34,741 nucleotides of DNA from an uncultured Clostridia bacterium (GCA_944368065.1 CALVWV010000010.1:110534-145274), one strand, 5' to 3'; numbered from the stretch's first letter, positions 9,531 to 19,505 are shown. A program made the numbers and translations. The notes: generated from the sequence alone by a model not told the origin.

Positions 9531-10892
9531 ATGGCGGAAGATAAAAATCAGAAACAACAGAATAAAAAAGCGCACTATCTTTCACACAAAGAATCGCGCG
9601 ATATAGCTAAAAACAACAGAAAAGCCATACGCGAGCTTGAAAAGAAAAAGCGCCGCCACGCATCGGAGTCGGAATATACGACTACGATGAAGGATGAAAA
9701 GAATATCGTTGAATTCGATAATCTTCATACATATTTCTTTACCGATGCGGGCGTGTCCCGCGCGGTAAACGGCGTTTCTTTCAGCGTACCCGAAGGTTCG
9801 GTGGTAGGCATAGTCGGCGAATCGGGCTGCGGCAAATCGGTTACCAGCCTTTCGCTCATGCGCCTCGTGCAGGCTCCGCAGGGTCAGATAGTGGAGGGCG
9901 AAATCCGCTTCAAGTCGAGGGAGTATAAACTCGGCGCAGACGGAAAGCCCATTCCCATTTATGTGACCGAACTCGACGGCAACGGCGGAGAACGCGTTGT
10001 TACCGAAGTCAAGAAAGATAAAAACGGCCGACCCGTTCTCGACAAAGAGGGCAATCAAGTTATGGTTCCCGTGCAGAAGCGCGACGTTTCAGGCGCGCTG
10101 ATGTACGAAATGGTCGACAAAGTATTCGATATAGCAAAGATGCCTATATCGGAGATGTCCAGAATACGCGGCAGACAGATTGCCATGATATTCCAGGAGC
10201 CCATGACTTCGCTCAACCCCGTTTTCACCATAGGTAATCAGCTTGACGAAGTAACGCTTCTTCATATACCCGGCTCAAACAAGGCCGAGGCAAAGCGCAG
10301 AAGCCTTGAAATGCTGAACATGGTCGGCATAGCAATGCCCGACCGCGTGTATAAATCATACCCGCACGAAATTTCCGGAGGTATGAGGCAAAGAGTTATG
10401 ATAGCCATGGCGCTTGCCTGCAACCCCAGACTTATAATCGCGGACGAACCTACTACGGCGCTCGACGTTACCATTCAGGCGCAGATACTCGACCTTCTGC
10501 GCGACGTGCGCAAAAAGATGGGCGGCTCAATCATGCTCATCACGCACGACCTCGGCGTCATAGCGGAGATGGCCGATTACGTGTACGTAATGTATGCGGG
10601 CAAAGTCGTTGAAAGCGGCACCGTGCGCGAAATATTCAAAAACCCGTTGCATCCTTATACGATAGGTCTGCAGAAAAGCAAGCCCGTCGTAGGACAGGAC
10701 GTTGACGAGCTCTACAGCATACCCGGTCAGGTGCCCAACCCCATAAACATGCCTGATTATTGCTACTTCAAAGAGCGTTGCGACCGTTGCATAAAGGAGT
10801 GCAGCGGCGAATATCCCGAATTTGTCTGGGTAACGCCCACTCACGGCGTTGCCTGCTACCTGTACGCGGAGGAGGGCAAGAAAAAAGAATGA
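9531..10892 (+). CDS. oppD: Oligopeptide ABC transporter ATPase OppD/DppD with internal insertion
   Basis: One of two ATPases powering the importer. Walker A is GESGCGKS (residues 96-103), the Q-loop Gln is residue 222, the signature ISGGMRQR begins near 281, Walker B ends in DE at 305-306, and the H-loop His is 339. The C-terminal oligopeptide-transporter domain has four Cys (CYFKERCDRCIKEC and a later GVACYLY); in studied relatives such cysteines bind an Fe-S cluster. Two oddities stand out. An N-terminal extension of about 55 residues is rich in Lys, Arg and Gln. Walker A to Q-loop spans 120 residues against about 50 in relatives, because of a roughly 70-residue insert (about 127-200). All catalytic motifs remain intact. 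The stop overlaps the oppF start (ATGA). Confidence 0.93.
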   Translation: MAEDKNQKQQNKKAHYLSHKESRDIAKNNRKAIRELEKKKRRHASESEYTTTMKDEKNIVEFDNLHTYFFTDAGVSRAVNGVSFSVPEGSVVGIVGESGCGKSVTSLSLMRLVQAPQGQIVEGEIRFKSREYKLGADGKPIPIYVTELDGNGGERVVTEVKKDKNGRPVLDKEGNQVMVPVQKRDVSGALMYEMVDKVFDIAKMPISEMSRIRGRQIAMIFQEPMTSLNPVFTIGNQLDEVTLLHIPGSNKAEAKRRSLEMLNMVGIAMPDRVYKSYPHEISGGMRQRVMIAMALACNPRLIIADEPTTALDVTIQAQILDLLRDVRKKMGGSIMLITHDLGVIAEMADYVYVMYAGKVVESGTVREIFKNPLHPYTIGLQKSKPVVGQDVDELYSIPGQVPNPINMPDYCYFKERCDRCIKECSGEYPEFVWVTPTHGVACYLYAEEGKKKE

Positions 10893-11932
10893 GCGAAAAT
10901 CTTAAGCCCGGAGTCGCCGGACAGCAGGCTCCCCAAGAGGATAAAATCCTCCTTAAAGTAAGCCATCTCAAAAAGTATTTCCCCGTGCGTACCGGCATAA
11001 TCGGTCAGCACGTCCAGTATGTGCGCGCCGTCGACGATGTTTCTTTCAACGTCCGCGCAGGTCATACGGTAGGCATAGTAGGCGAGTCAGGTTGCGGCAA
11101 AACGACTATGGGCAGAACAGTTCTGCGCCTTCACTCCGTAACTTCCGGCGACGTAATTTTCAACGGCATGGATCTTGGCAAAATGAAGCCGCGCGAGCTC
11201 AGAAAAATACGTCCCCAGATACAGATGATTTTCCAGGACCCTTATTCCAGCCTTTCCCCCAGACTCACCGTCGGCGAAATAATAGGCGAAGCTGTGCGCC
11301 AGCACAAGATAGTTTCCAAGGAAAATTATAAAGATTATATATTTGAAATAATGAAAAAGTGCGGTCTTCAGCCGCAGTATTTCGAGCGTTATCCGCACGA
11401 ATTTTCAGGCGGACAGCGCCAGCGTATATGCATAGCCCGTTCCATAGCGCTCCAGCCCAAGCTTATAATCTGCGACGAGCCCGTTTCTGCGCTCGACGTT
11501 TCCATTCAGGCGCAGATTATAAACCTTCTCAAAGAGCTGCAGACTCGCGACGGTCTGGCATACATATTCATTTCGCACGATTTATCGGTGGTTGAGCATA
11601 TCTCCGACGAAGTGGGAGTAATGTACCTCGGCAGCATGATGGAATACGGCAGGACGGAAGATATATTTGCCCGCCCGCTCCATCCTTACACTGAGGCGCT
11701 TTTCTCTGCAGTTCCCGTGCCCGACCCCGACTACAAGATGCACCGCATCATACTCAAGGGCGACATACCTTCGCCCGCAAATCCTCCTTCGGGTTGCAAA
11801 TTCCACACCCGCTGCGAAAAATGTATGGATATATGCAAGTGCGAAAAGCCCCAGTTCCGCGAACTCGAACCCGGACATTTCGTGGCATGCCATCTGTACA
11901 ACGACAAATACGGCGTAAACCAGCGCCATTGA
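10889..11932 (+). CDS. oppF: Oligopeptide ABC transporter ATPase OppF/DppF
   Basis: The partner ATPase of OppD, 347 residues, normal length. The start at 10889 overlaps the oppD stop by 4 nt and has a strong GGAGGAGGG site ending 12 nt upstream; the longer frame beginning at 10760 would run inside the OppD C-terminal domain and is not used. Motifs are Walker A GESGCGKT (65-72), MIFQDPYSSLSPRLTVGEII after it, signature FSGGQRQRICIARSIALQPK (Ser173), and Walker B LIICDEPVSALD (Glu197). The H-loop is FISHDLSVVEHI. The C-terminal Cys-rich segment (CKFHTRCEKCMDICKC and FVACHLY) parallels OppD and may bind an Fe-S cluster. No insertion is seen here, unlike OppD. Confidence 0.96.
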   Translation: MSENLKPGVAGQQAPQEDKILLKVSHLKKYFPVRTGIIGQHVQYVRAVDDVSFNVRAGHTVGIVGESGCGKTTMGRTVLRLHSVTSGDVIFNGMDLGKMKPRELRKIRPQIQMIFQDPYSSLSPRLTVGEIIGEAVRQHKIVSKENYKDYIFEIMKKCGLQPQYFERYPHEFSGGQRQRICIARSIALQPKLIICDEPVSALDVSIQAQIINLLKELQTRDGLAYIFISHDLSVVEHISDEVGVMYLGSMMEYGRTEDIFARPLHPYTEALFSAVPVPDPDYKMHRIILKGDIPSPANPPSGCKFHTRCEKCMDICKCEKPQFRELEPGHFVACHLYNDKYGVNQRH

Positions 11933-11969
11933 TGATACCCGAATAAAGGCAAAGGATAAAGTAAGATTT

Positions 11970-14900
11970 ATGTATCGTATTAAACGTAAATTATTGGCAC
12001 TTGTGCTTGCGCTCCTTATGTGCGCATCGCTCATAGGCGCCGCATTTCTTCTGGATGATTCCGGTACCGACAACAGTCTTGCGTCAGGTTCGGATAACGG
12101 TCTTAGCCTCAAAGAAGACAGTTCATTGAAGCTTGCCGATACTTCGTCGGCGTTCGACAGCTCCATAGTGAATATTCAGCCTGACGTTACAGGCAGGCAG
12201 CTGCTTATAATATCGCTCGACGGCGAAAGCCTTTCCGACAGGTGCGGCGATATGAACGTCAGCGATTACGCTGAAACTACCGAAGGCCAGCGCGCCGAAC
12301 GCGAGCTTAAAAAAGAGCAGCAGGAATTCCTTTCCGACCTCAGCGCAAAGGGCATCGATTACGAATACAAATACGGCTATACCCTTCTTACAAACGCCGT
12401 AGCAGTGTACGTCGATGTCAAGCATGCCGACAAAATTGCCGGAATCAGCGATGTTTCCTCCGTTGATATTTCCGAATTTTACTATGCCCCCAAGGATACC
12501 GAAGTTTCCAACAACGCAAACGTATGGGGCACGGGTATCTATAAGGTTCCCGATGAAATAGCTGCAAACTATAAGGGCAGCGGCATAGTTGCGGCAGTGC
12601 TCGATACAGGTCTCGATGCAACTCACCCCGCATTCACTACCGACCCTGAAAATAAAGACGTTCTTCTTACGAAAGATCAGGTTGAGCAGAGGATTTTCGT
12701 TGAAGGAAGCTCCGATGCGGGACTTGTGGCTCTCGATAAAGAAACTACGGTAGATGAAGTTTACTACAGCGAAAAAATACCCTTTGCATACGACTATGCG
12801 GACAAGGATTCGGACGTATATCCCGCATATTCCGCGCACGGCACTCACGTTGCGGGCATTATAGCGGGTACTGCGCTTGACGAAATAATAACCGACATAG
12901 ACGGCAAGCCCATCCTCGACAACGACGGAAACACCATGACGTTCAGAGGCGTTGCTCCCGAGGCACAGCTTGCAATATGCAAAGTTTTCTCCGATAAGGA
13001 AAAGAACGGCGTTATAAGCGGCGCGGAGGAGGCAGACATACTTGCCGCTCTCGAAGACTGCGTAAAGCTTAAAGTCGACGTCATCAACATGAGCCTCGGT
13101 TCGTCCGCAGGTTTCTCCACGGGCGACAACGAGGAAATGCAGACAGTTTACGATAACGTCCGCAAGGCGGGCATTTCCCTCGTGGTTGCAGCCAGCAACG
13201 ACTATAGCTCCAGCTATGGCGGCGTTTACGGCACCAACCTTACGAGCAATCCCGACTCGGCTACAGTCGGTTCGCCTTCCACGTATCCCGGCGCGCTCAG
13301 CGTTGCAAGCATCAACGGACAGAAGTCCAGCTACATAAGAACCAACGTTAACGGCGAAGATAAATTCCTTTACTTCACCGAAGCGAGCGACGGCAACAAC
13401 AACGAAAAGGATTTCGTTGAAGAAATTATAAAAAAACTCAAAGACTTGTCCGTCCAGCCCACAAAGGACGGGGATAATAACGATGTGTATGCGGTTGAAT
13501 ATCAGGTAGTGCCCGGCTACGGCATGTCTGTAAACTATACCCGCAACATAGACGTTGAGGGCAAAATAGCGGTAATCCGCCGCGGCGGCGATGTGTCTTT
13601 CGAAGACAAAGTGCGCATTGCCATGCAGAAGGGCGCCATAGGCTGCGTTATATACAATAACGTGTCCGGCATCATCCGCATGAGCCTCGGCAACCTCAGC
13701 GACCCCATTCCCACGTGCTCCATTACGATGGACGCAGCGGACAGCTTCATAAGTGCTTCCAAGGGCACGATGTACATAAGCGAAGGCTACTCGGCAGGAC
13801 CTTTCATGTCCGACTTCTCAAGCTGGGGACCTACGCCCGACCTCAAACTCAAACCTGAAATTTCCGCGCACGGCGGCGAAATAACGTCTTCCGTGCCCAA
13901 CGGCTACGCGGAATACAGCGGCACTTCGATGGCTTCGCCCAATATGGCAGGCGCGATGAGCCTTATCCGCTCCTACGTTGACCAGGAACTCAGCAGGGAA
14001 GTAAATTCTGCCGACCTCACGCACGATACGGTTGCAATATCCAACTTCCTCGTAATGAGTACGGCGACCATAGCCAAAGACGAATTCAACAAACCTTATT
14101 CTCCCAGAAAGCAGGGCGCAGGTCTTGCAGATATAACAAAGGTATTCAATACCCGCGCATACCTTTATCAGGAAGGCATGGACAAGGCCAAGATTGAAAT
14201 TGGCGACGACAAGGACAAGACGGGCAATTACACGCTTACCTTCCATGTGAAGAATATGTATGATACCGCGCGCACTTACAAGCTCGGTACGCAGACCATG
14301 ACGGAAACTGTTTCGTCTGACGGTCTGACCGTTGCAGAGAGGGCGTACATGCTCGACGACATGGCTGAGGTAACCTTCTCAGGCACAGGCGTAAGCGGCG
14401 ATACTCTTACGCTTGCCGGCGGAGCGGATGTTGTGGTTACCGTAAACATCAGGCTCAATGCCGATGCAAAGAAGTATCTTGACGACAACTTTGAAAACGG
14501 CATGTATGTCGAAGGTTTTGTAACCCTTACCGACCTTACCGGCGACGGCACCACAAAAGTAGACCTCAACATACCCTGGCTCGGTTTCTACGGCGACTGG
14601 TATTCGGCGCCCATGCTCGACATATCCCAGTACGACCTTGACGCGGCTCTTGCCGACGACAGCATTCCCGACGATGAAAAGCCCGAAGCGGTAATTTATC
14701 CTACCGTTCCCATAGGTTCTTATTATAACGAACAGTACGTAATTCCCCTCGGTTCATATCTCTATGACCAGGACGGAAACGACAGGCAGATATACGCCAC
14801 GTCGGACAAGGCGGCAATTTCTACTTACGATAACGATTCGCATCGCACCATAAGTCAGCTGTACGGCGTTTATGCGGGTCTTCTGCGAGGCGCCGCCGAA

Positions 14901-17900
14901 ATGAAGACGGTAATAACCGATGCCGTAACGGGAGAGGTGGTGTTCGAAAAGACGCAGACCAACGTGCGCAAATCGTTTACGGCGGGCTCTACGTCTGCGC
15001 ACGGTTCGCTCGTCGAGCTTGACTTTAATCCTGCCGAGCTGAACCTTGAAAATAACAGACAGTACCTCGTACATATGGAGGGCGTGCTCGACAGCATAAG
15101 CGATACCAATAAGTACGACCCTTCAAAGTACTCATACGACAATACGTTCGACTTCAACTTCTACGTTGATACAGAAGCGCCCGAAATAACGGACTACCGC
15201 GTAAGGTATGTAACGTACAAGGACGAAAACGACAAGATTCGTTATTCTGTATATCTTGACGTCGATGTTTACGACAATCATTATTCTCAGGCTATAGCGC
15301 TGTGCTTTGCAGACTATTCGACCATGTCGCTCGAAATGCTCGACAACAACATGACCCCGATATACAGCACGCGCGATTCCGTGACTACGGTAACGCTCGA
15401 TATCACCGATTACTACGACCAGGATATAGACCTTTATCTTCAGGTAGAAGACTATGCGCTCAACGCGCGCGCATATCACATCAGCAACTTCAAGCCCCTT
15501 GAAGACGCCGTAGATTATCCCGATTCTGTCGAAATTGTTTCCGGTACGGATACCGAAGCACCCGAAGCAGATTATTCCAAGGAAGTTACCATAAACGTCA
15601 ACGAAGCGCTTTCGCTCCAGACGCTTATAAATCCTTCCGATGCGGCTTCCGTAAATCTCTTCTGGCATTCGTTTGACGAAGATGTAGTCCGCGTAAAGGA
15701 CGGCGAGATATTCGGCGTAGCTCCCGGTACTGCGCTTGTAAAAGTTTATGCGGGCAAGGACGAATACTCTGCGGCATCTGACGGCATTCTCGTTACTGTA
15801 ACGGACCAGGTCAATGCTGCGCCGGGCGTCACGAAACTTGAACTCGGACTTATAACCAATTCTGACGGCAACCTCGTAAATCCTACGGGCACTACGGTAT
15901 CGGTTAACCCCAACGAAGCGTTCAACCTGAACGTAACCATGGAGCCCTGGTACACCTCGGTTGTTCCCGATATCAGATGGCGCTCTTCCGTGCCTCAGGT
16001 AGCTACGGTTGACGAAACCACGGGCTATGTAAGAACTCTTACCGAAGGTTCAACCGTTATAACGGGTACTCTGTACATAGACGGCAAGCAGACTTTGTAT
16101 TCTGTATCCACAACTCTTTCGGTAGGTCCCGAATTTGTAGTGCTCAACGGCTATCTGCGCGAATATCACGGCGCGGGCGGCAAGGTAACTATACCTAAGG
16201 ACCTCAATATATATTACATTTACGAAGATTGCTTCCAGGATAACACCAACATAACCGAGCTTGAAATTTCTGCACCCTGCCAGGAAATCCAGAGCTTCGC
16301 GTTTGCAAACATGAAATCGCTCGAGCGCATAATCATTCCCGAAACGATGGAATACGTTCATTCGTATGCGTTCTACGGCTGCGAAAAGCTTAAGACTATC
16401 GAACTTCACTCCCGCGCCGTAACCTTCAGCGACATGTGCTTCGCAGGCTGCACCTCGCTCGAAACAATTCAGAACATCAAGCTCAACCTTCCCGAAGGCG
16501 TAGAGGCGGAGGATGTGGAAATTCTCGACCTCACGGAAGGCGAAGACTATACTCTTACGACTGCCAACATGACGGCGATAGGCAACCAGACTTTCATGGG
16601 TTGCACCTCGCTCAAAGAGCTCGATTTGACTCAGCTCAGAGTAGCGGGAGAAGCCGCATTCATGGGCTGCACCTCGCTCGAAACTGTAAAGCTCAGCCGT
16701 TATACTGCGGTAAGCGACAGCATGTTCTACGGCTGTTCAAAGCTTTCCAAGCTGATTTATACGGATGTGACAGCATCGGAACTCGATTCCATAATGTATA
16801 CCAATTCCGAATCTCCTTTCGAAGGCTGCAACATAACGAGCATAGAATTTGCTTCAGCACAGAGCACCCAGCCTGAAATTGTCATAGAGTACGATTCAGA
16901 TAATAATTTTGTTGCCATTTACGGCGACAGCGCAAAGACAAAGCTTATAAAAGTAGCGCAGAATCTTACAAGCTTTACCGTTCCCGCATCTGTTACTTAC
17001 ATTGCGCCCAACGCATTCTCCGGTAACAGCAAGCTTACTTCGGTAAAGTTTGAAGAGGGAAGCGCGCTCGAAGAGATAGGCGCTTACGCGTTTTCAGGAA
17101 CGGGATTAAAGACGATAACGCTTCCCGCAACGGTGAATAAAATCGGTCAGGGCGCGTTCTCTTACTGCCTCAGCCTCGAAAGCGCAGACCTGTCTGCATT
17201 CAGAGGCAACTTGATTCCTGCAGAAGCTTTCTATAATTCTTACTCTCTGCAGAGGATTGTTCTCGGCGACAGCGTTACGGCAATAGGCGCGCGCGCGTTC
17301 ATGTACACCGCGCTCAGAAGTCTTGATCTGACGTCTGCCAACATAACCTCGCTCGGCGACAATGCATTTGCAAACTGCCCTTACCTTGCGAGAGTTCAGC
17401 TCGGCGTCATAACAGATATGGGCAACGGAGTGTTTGCGGCATATACTTCGGGCAGCGGCGCGCTCAGCACGGTATCTTTTGCCAAAGGCTCGGCTGTGCT
17501 TGGCACAAACACATTCTACGGTCAGTCGCTTTTGAAGAAGCTCACCCTTCCTGAAAGTCTTGTATCTCTTACAGAACTCGGCAGCGGCGTATTCAACGGC
17601 TGTGCATCGCTTGTCTCCGTGCCCTTCACATCGCTTACAGAAATAGGCGACAATGCGTTCAAGGGCTGCGAATCGCTTACGACGATTGCCCTTTCCACAG
17701 TAACAAAGATAGGAAACGAAACTTTTTCCGGTTGCGAATCCCTCAGCATTTCTACGCTTCCCGTACTTACAAAAGCGGGTGACAGAGCGTTCTATGGCTG
17801 CAAAGCCATTACTTCTGTAGAAGGCGCTGCGCTTATAACCCTCGGCGAAGAGGCGTTCGTAGGCTCGGGAATCAAGAGTGTAAACTTCCCCAAGCTTGAA

Positions 17901-19505
17901 GAAATAGGCGGTTACGCGTTTGCATATACCGCGCTTGAAGGTACGGAAGGAACGCTTACAATTCCCGCAACCGTCAAAAAGATAGGCGAGGGCGCTTACA
18001 GCGGACTCAAATTAGTTATGGCCTTTGCTATAGCTGCCAACGATAACTATTTCGTTGAAAACGGCATACTTTACCAGAATGTAAACGCAGGCGTTCAGGC
18101 TATAGCCTTCCCCGCCGGCAAGAGCGGCGATATAGTGCTCCATGAGGACACCGTAAGGATAGGCGCAAGCGCTTTTGAAAACGCTTCCAAAGTTACTTCG
18201 GTCGAGTTCCCCTATGCGCTCAAAGCGGTAGGCGACCGCGCATTCTTTGCTTGCAGCGCAACGAAGTACATCTTCGGCGGCATAACTGCGCCAGTGCTCG
18301 AAGCTAAACTTGTTGAAGCTTCCCAGTTTGAAGCAGGCTCGGAACTTTACAGAATTTTCGACCGCGACGACAGCATAATGAGCGAAACGTATTACGCAAA
18401 CTTCAAGGATTACGTAGCGCTGAAGTTATATGCAGGCAGGGACGGAATAAAAGGCATAACGGACTTCGGTCTTACGGCAGTAGTTCCCGAAAATGCAACA
18501 GGTTTTGACGGCCGTTACTTTGCGGCATATTTCTCAAAACTTGAGTTTACCGAAATGGTAGAGGACGATGCCGCCCGCCTTGCAGAATCGCTTATAAAAC
18601 AGATACCCGAAGCTGCGGATGTGAATGCGCTCACCTCGGCTGACACCGCCAAGTGGGCGGAATACCGCGACCTTGTAAAGAGTGCGCGTACGGCGTTCAA
18701 TGCAGTAACCGTAACTCAGGTGAACAACTTCCTCAGCGTTTACTCGGCTAAGTTGTTTGCAACCGAAGCGGCAATGCGCGCTAAAGCTCCCACGTTCGGT
18801 GAAACCGTTTCGATGGTAAGCATAACCATTTCCACGCAGCCTACAAAGATGATTTACCTCCGCGGCGAGAAATTCGACCCTGCGGGCATGGTGCTCACTC
18901 TTGAATATTCCGATACATCCCGCGAATATATCAGCTCCGGTTACACAATAGTAAACGGTGACAGAACCCTCGATGTAAACGACCGTACGATAAGAATAGA
19001 GTACGGCACTGACAAAGACGGCAACACCATTTACACCACGCTGAACCTTACCGTAAACAAGCCCGCTTTACAGGGTTTTGAATTTGTTTCATATCCTTCA
19101 GAAAGAACTTATCAGGTCGGCGATACATATATGTCGGCAGGCCTTGTGCTTAAGCTTACCTATGTCGACGGCATAACCGAAACGTTATATACGGGTTATA
19201 CCGTTACAGCCGATCCTCTTAAGGAGGGCGAAAACACCATAACCGTAACTTACGGCGGAGTTGTAAAAACTTACGTTGTAACACTTTCGGGCGGTATGTT
19301 GTATAACCCCGGTTCTGAAATTCCTCAGCCTGAAACTCCCGATACGGGCGACACTCCCGATACGGATATCGATGTCCCCGAAGATGGAGATAAGGGCGGT
19401 CTTTCAACAGGCGCGATTATCGGCATATGCGTTGCGGCAGTAGTTGTTGTAGCCGCTGCAGCGGTAGCCGTGGTGTTTGTTATCAGAAAAAAGAAGAATA
19501 AATAA
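11970..19505 (+). CDS. Giant cell-surface subtilisin (lactocepin-like S8) with LRR_5 array and C-terminal membrane anchor
   Basis: A 2511-residue secreted serine protease. The order is as follows. A signal peptide covers about 1-27. An I9-type prodomain spans about 70-175. The S8 catalytic domain has Asp212 (VLDTGLDATHP), His290 (HGTHVAG), oxyanion Asn410 (AASND) and Ser653 (SGTSMASP), all present. A PA-like insert sits before the Ser (IAVIRRGGDVSFEDK, GAIGCVIYNN). Fn3/lactocepin-type beta domains run to about 1190 and two BIG2-like Ig domains lie at about 1200-1385. About 24 LRR_5 units cover about 1390-2105, then a helical stretch (about 2130-2270) and two Big_3-like domains (about 2280-2430). 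A Pro/Thr/Asp linker, one TM helix and a basic tail (RKKKNK) follow. There is no LPXTG, so anchoring is by the helix. It follows oppF by 37 nt and closes the block, which suggests it feeds peptides to the Opp importer. Confidence 0.93.
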   Translation: MYRIKRKLLALVLALLMCASLIGAAFLLDDSGTDNSLASGSDNGLSLKEDSSLKLADTSSAFDSSIVNIQPDVTGRQLLIISLDGESLSDRCGDMNVSDYAETTEGQRAERELKKEQQEFLSDLSAKGIDYEYKYGYTLLTNAVAVYVDVKHADKIAGISDVSSVDISEFYYAPKDTEVSNNANVWGTGIYKVPDEIAANYKGSGIVAAVLDTGLDATHPAFTTDPENKDVLLTKDQVEQRIFVEGSSDAGLVALDKETTVDEVYYSEKIPFAYDYADKDSDVYPAYSAHGTHVAGIIAGTALDEIITDIDGKPILDNDGNTMTFRGVAPEAQLAICKVFSDKEKNGVISGAEEADILAALEDCVKLKVDVINMSLGSSAGFSTGDNEEMQTVYDNVRKAGISLVVAASNDYSSSYGGVYGTNLTSNPDSATVGSPSTYPGALSVASINGQKSSYIRTNVNGEDKFLYFTEASDGNNNEKDFVEEIIKKLKDLSVQPTKDGDNNDVYAVEYQVVPGYGMSVNYTRNIDVEGKIAVIRRGGDVSFEDKVRIAMQKGAIGCVIYNNVSGIIRMSLGNLSDPIPTCSITMDAADSFISASKGTMYISEGYSAGPFMSDFSSWGPTPDLKLKPEISAHGGEITSSVPNGYAEYSGTSMASPNMAGAMSLIRSYVDQELSREVNSADLTHDTVAISNFLVMSTATIAKDEFNKPYSPRKQGAGLADITKVFNTRAYLYQEGMDKAKIEIGDDKDKTGNYTLTFHVKNMYDTARTYKLGTQTMTETVSSDGLTVAERAYMLDDMAEVTFSGTGVSGDTLTLAGGADVVVTVNIRLNADAKKYLDDNFENGMYVEGFVTLTDLTGDGTTKVDLNIPWLGFYGDWYSAPMLDISQYDLDAALADDSIPDDEKPEAVIYPTVPIGSYYNEQYVIPLGSYLYDQDGNDRQIYATSDKAAISTYDNDSHRTISQLYGVYAGLLRGAAEMKTVITDAVTGEVVFEKTQTNVRKSFTAGSTSAHGSLVELDFNPAELNLENNRQYLVHMEGVLDSISDTNKYDPSKYSYDNTFDFNFYVDTEAPEITDYRVRYVTYKDENDKIRYSVYLDVDVYDNHYSQAIALCFADYSTMSLEMLDNNMTPIYSTRDSVTTVTLDITDYYDQDIDLYLQVEDYALNARAYHISNFKPLEDAVDYPDSVEIVSGTDTEAPEADYSKEVTINVNEALSLQTLINPSDAASVNLFWHSFDEDVVRVKDGEIFGVAPGTALVKVYAGKDEYSAASDGILVTVTDQVNAAPGVTKLELGLITNSDGNLVNPTGTTVSVNPNEAFNLNVTMEPWYTSVVPDIRWRSSVPQVATVDETTGYVRTLTEGSTVITGTLYIDGKQTLYSVSTTLSVGPEFVVLNGYLREYHGAGGKVTIPKDLNIYYIYEDCFQDNTNITELEISAPCQEIQSFAFANMKSLERIIIPETMEYVHSYAFYGCEKLKTIELHSRAVTFSDMCFAGCTSLETIQNIKLNLPEGVEAEDVEILDLTEGEDYTLTTANMTAIGNQTFMGCTSLKELDLTQLRVAGEAAFMGCTSLETVKLSRYTAVSDSMFYGCSKLSKLIYTDVTASELDSIMYTNSESPFEGCNITSIEFASAQSTQPEIVIEYDSDNNFVAIYGDSAKTKLIKVAQNLTSFTVPASVTYIAPNAFSGNSKLTSVKFEEGSALEEIGAYAFSGTGLKTITLPATVNKIGQGAFSYCLSLESADLSAFRGNLIPAEAFYNSYSLQRIVLGDSVTAIGARAFMYTALRSLDLTSANITSLGDNAFANCPYLARVQLGVITDMGNGVFAAYTSGSGALSTVSFAKGSAVLGTNTFYGQSLLKKLTLPESLVSLTELGSGVFNGCASLVSVPFTSLTEIGDNAFKGCESLTTIALSTVTKIGNETFSGCESLSISTLPVLTKAGDRAFYGCKAITSVEGAALITLGEEAFVGSGIKSVNFPKLEEIGGYAFAYTALEGTEGTLTIPATVKKIGEGAYSGLKLVMAFAIAANDNYFVENGILYQNVNAGVQAIAFPAGKSGDIVLHEDTVRIGASAFENASKVTSVEFPYALKAVGDRAFFACSATKYIFGGITAPVLEAKLVEASQFEAGSELYRIFDRDDSIMSETYYANFKDYVALKLYAGRDGIKGITDFGLTAVVPENATGFDGRYFAAYFSKLEFTEMVEDDAARLAESLIKQIPEAADVNALTSADTAKWAEYRDLVKSARTAFNAVTVTQVNNFLSVYSAKLFATEAAMRAKAPTFGETVSMVSITISTQPTKMIYLRGEKFDPAGMVLTLEYSDTSREYISSGYTIVNGDRTLDVNDRTIRIEYGTDKDGNTIYTTLNLTVNKPALQGFEFVSYPSERTYQVGDTYMSAGLVLKLTYVDGITETLYTGYTVTADPLKEGENTITVTYGGVVKTYVVTLSGGMLYNPGSEIPQPETPDTGDTPDTDIDVPEDGDKGGLSTGAIIGICVAAVVVVAAAAVAVVFVIRKKKNK
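16141..18290 (+). repeat. LRR_5 (BspA-type) repeat array within the S8 protease
   Basis: About 24 units of roughly 23 residues, each built around an 'AF.GC..L..I.....V..IG..' pattern, for example NAFKGCESLTTIALSTVTKI. Several units are degenerate (GVFAAY, GAYSGL), and unit lengths vary where loops are inserted. The array lies between Ig-like domains and the C-terminal Big_3 domains, the position expected of a binding module. Confidence 0.85.

Noticed and set aside
10760-10888. Longer OppF with an N-terminal extension from 10760
   Set aside because: It would overlap the Cys-rich end of OppD by over 130 bases; the ATG at 10889 has an ATGA overlap and a strong ribosome-binding site.
12123-12848. 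241-residue antisense frame
   Set aside because: It lies opposite the clear S8 protease catalytic region, has no domain, and has shadow-like composition.
19310-19505. LPXTG sorting signal in the S8 protease
   Set aside because: The C-terminus has a Pro/Thr/Asp linker, TM helix and basic tail but no LPXTG-type motif.
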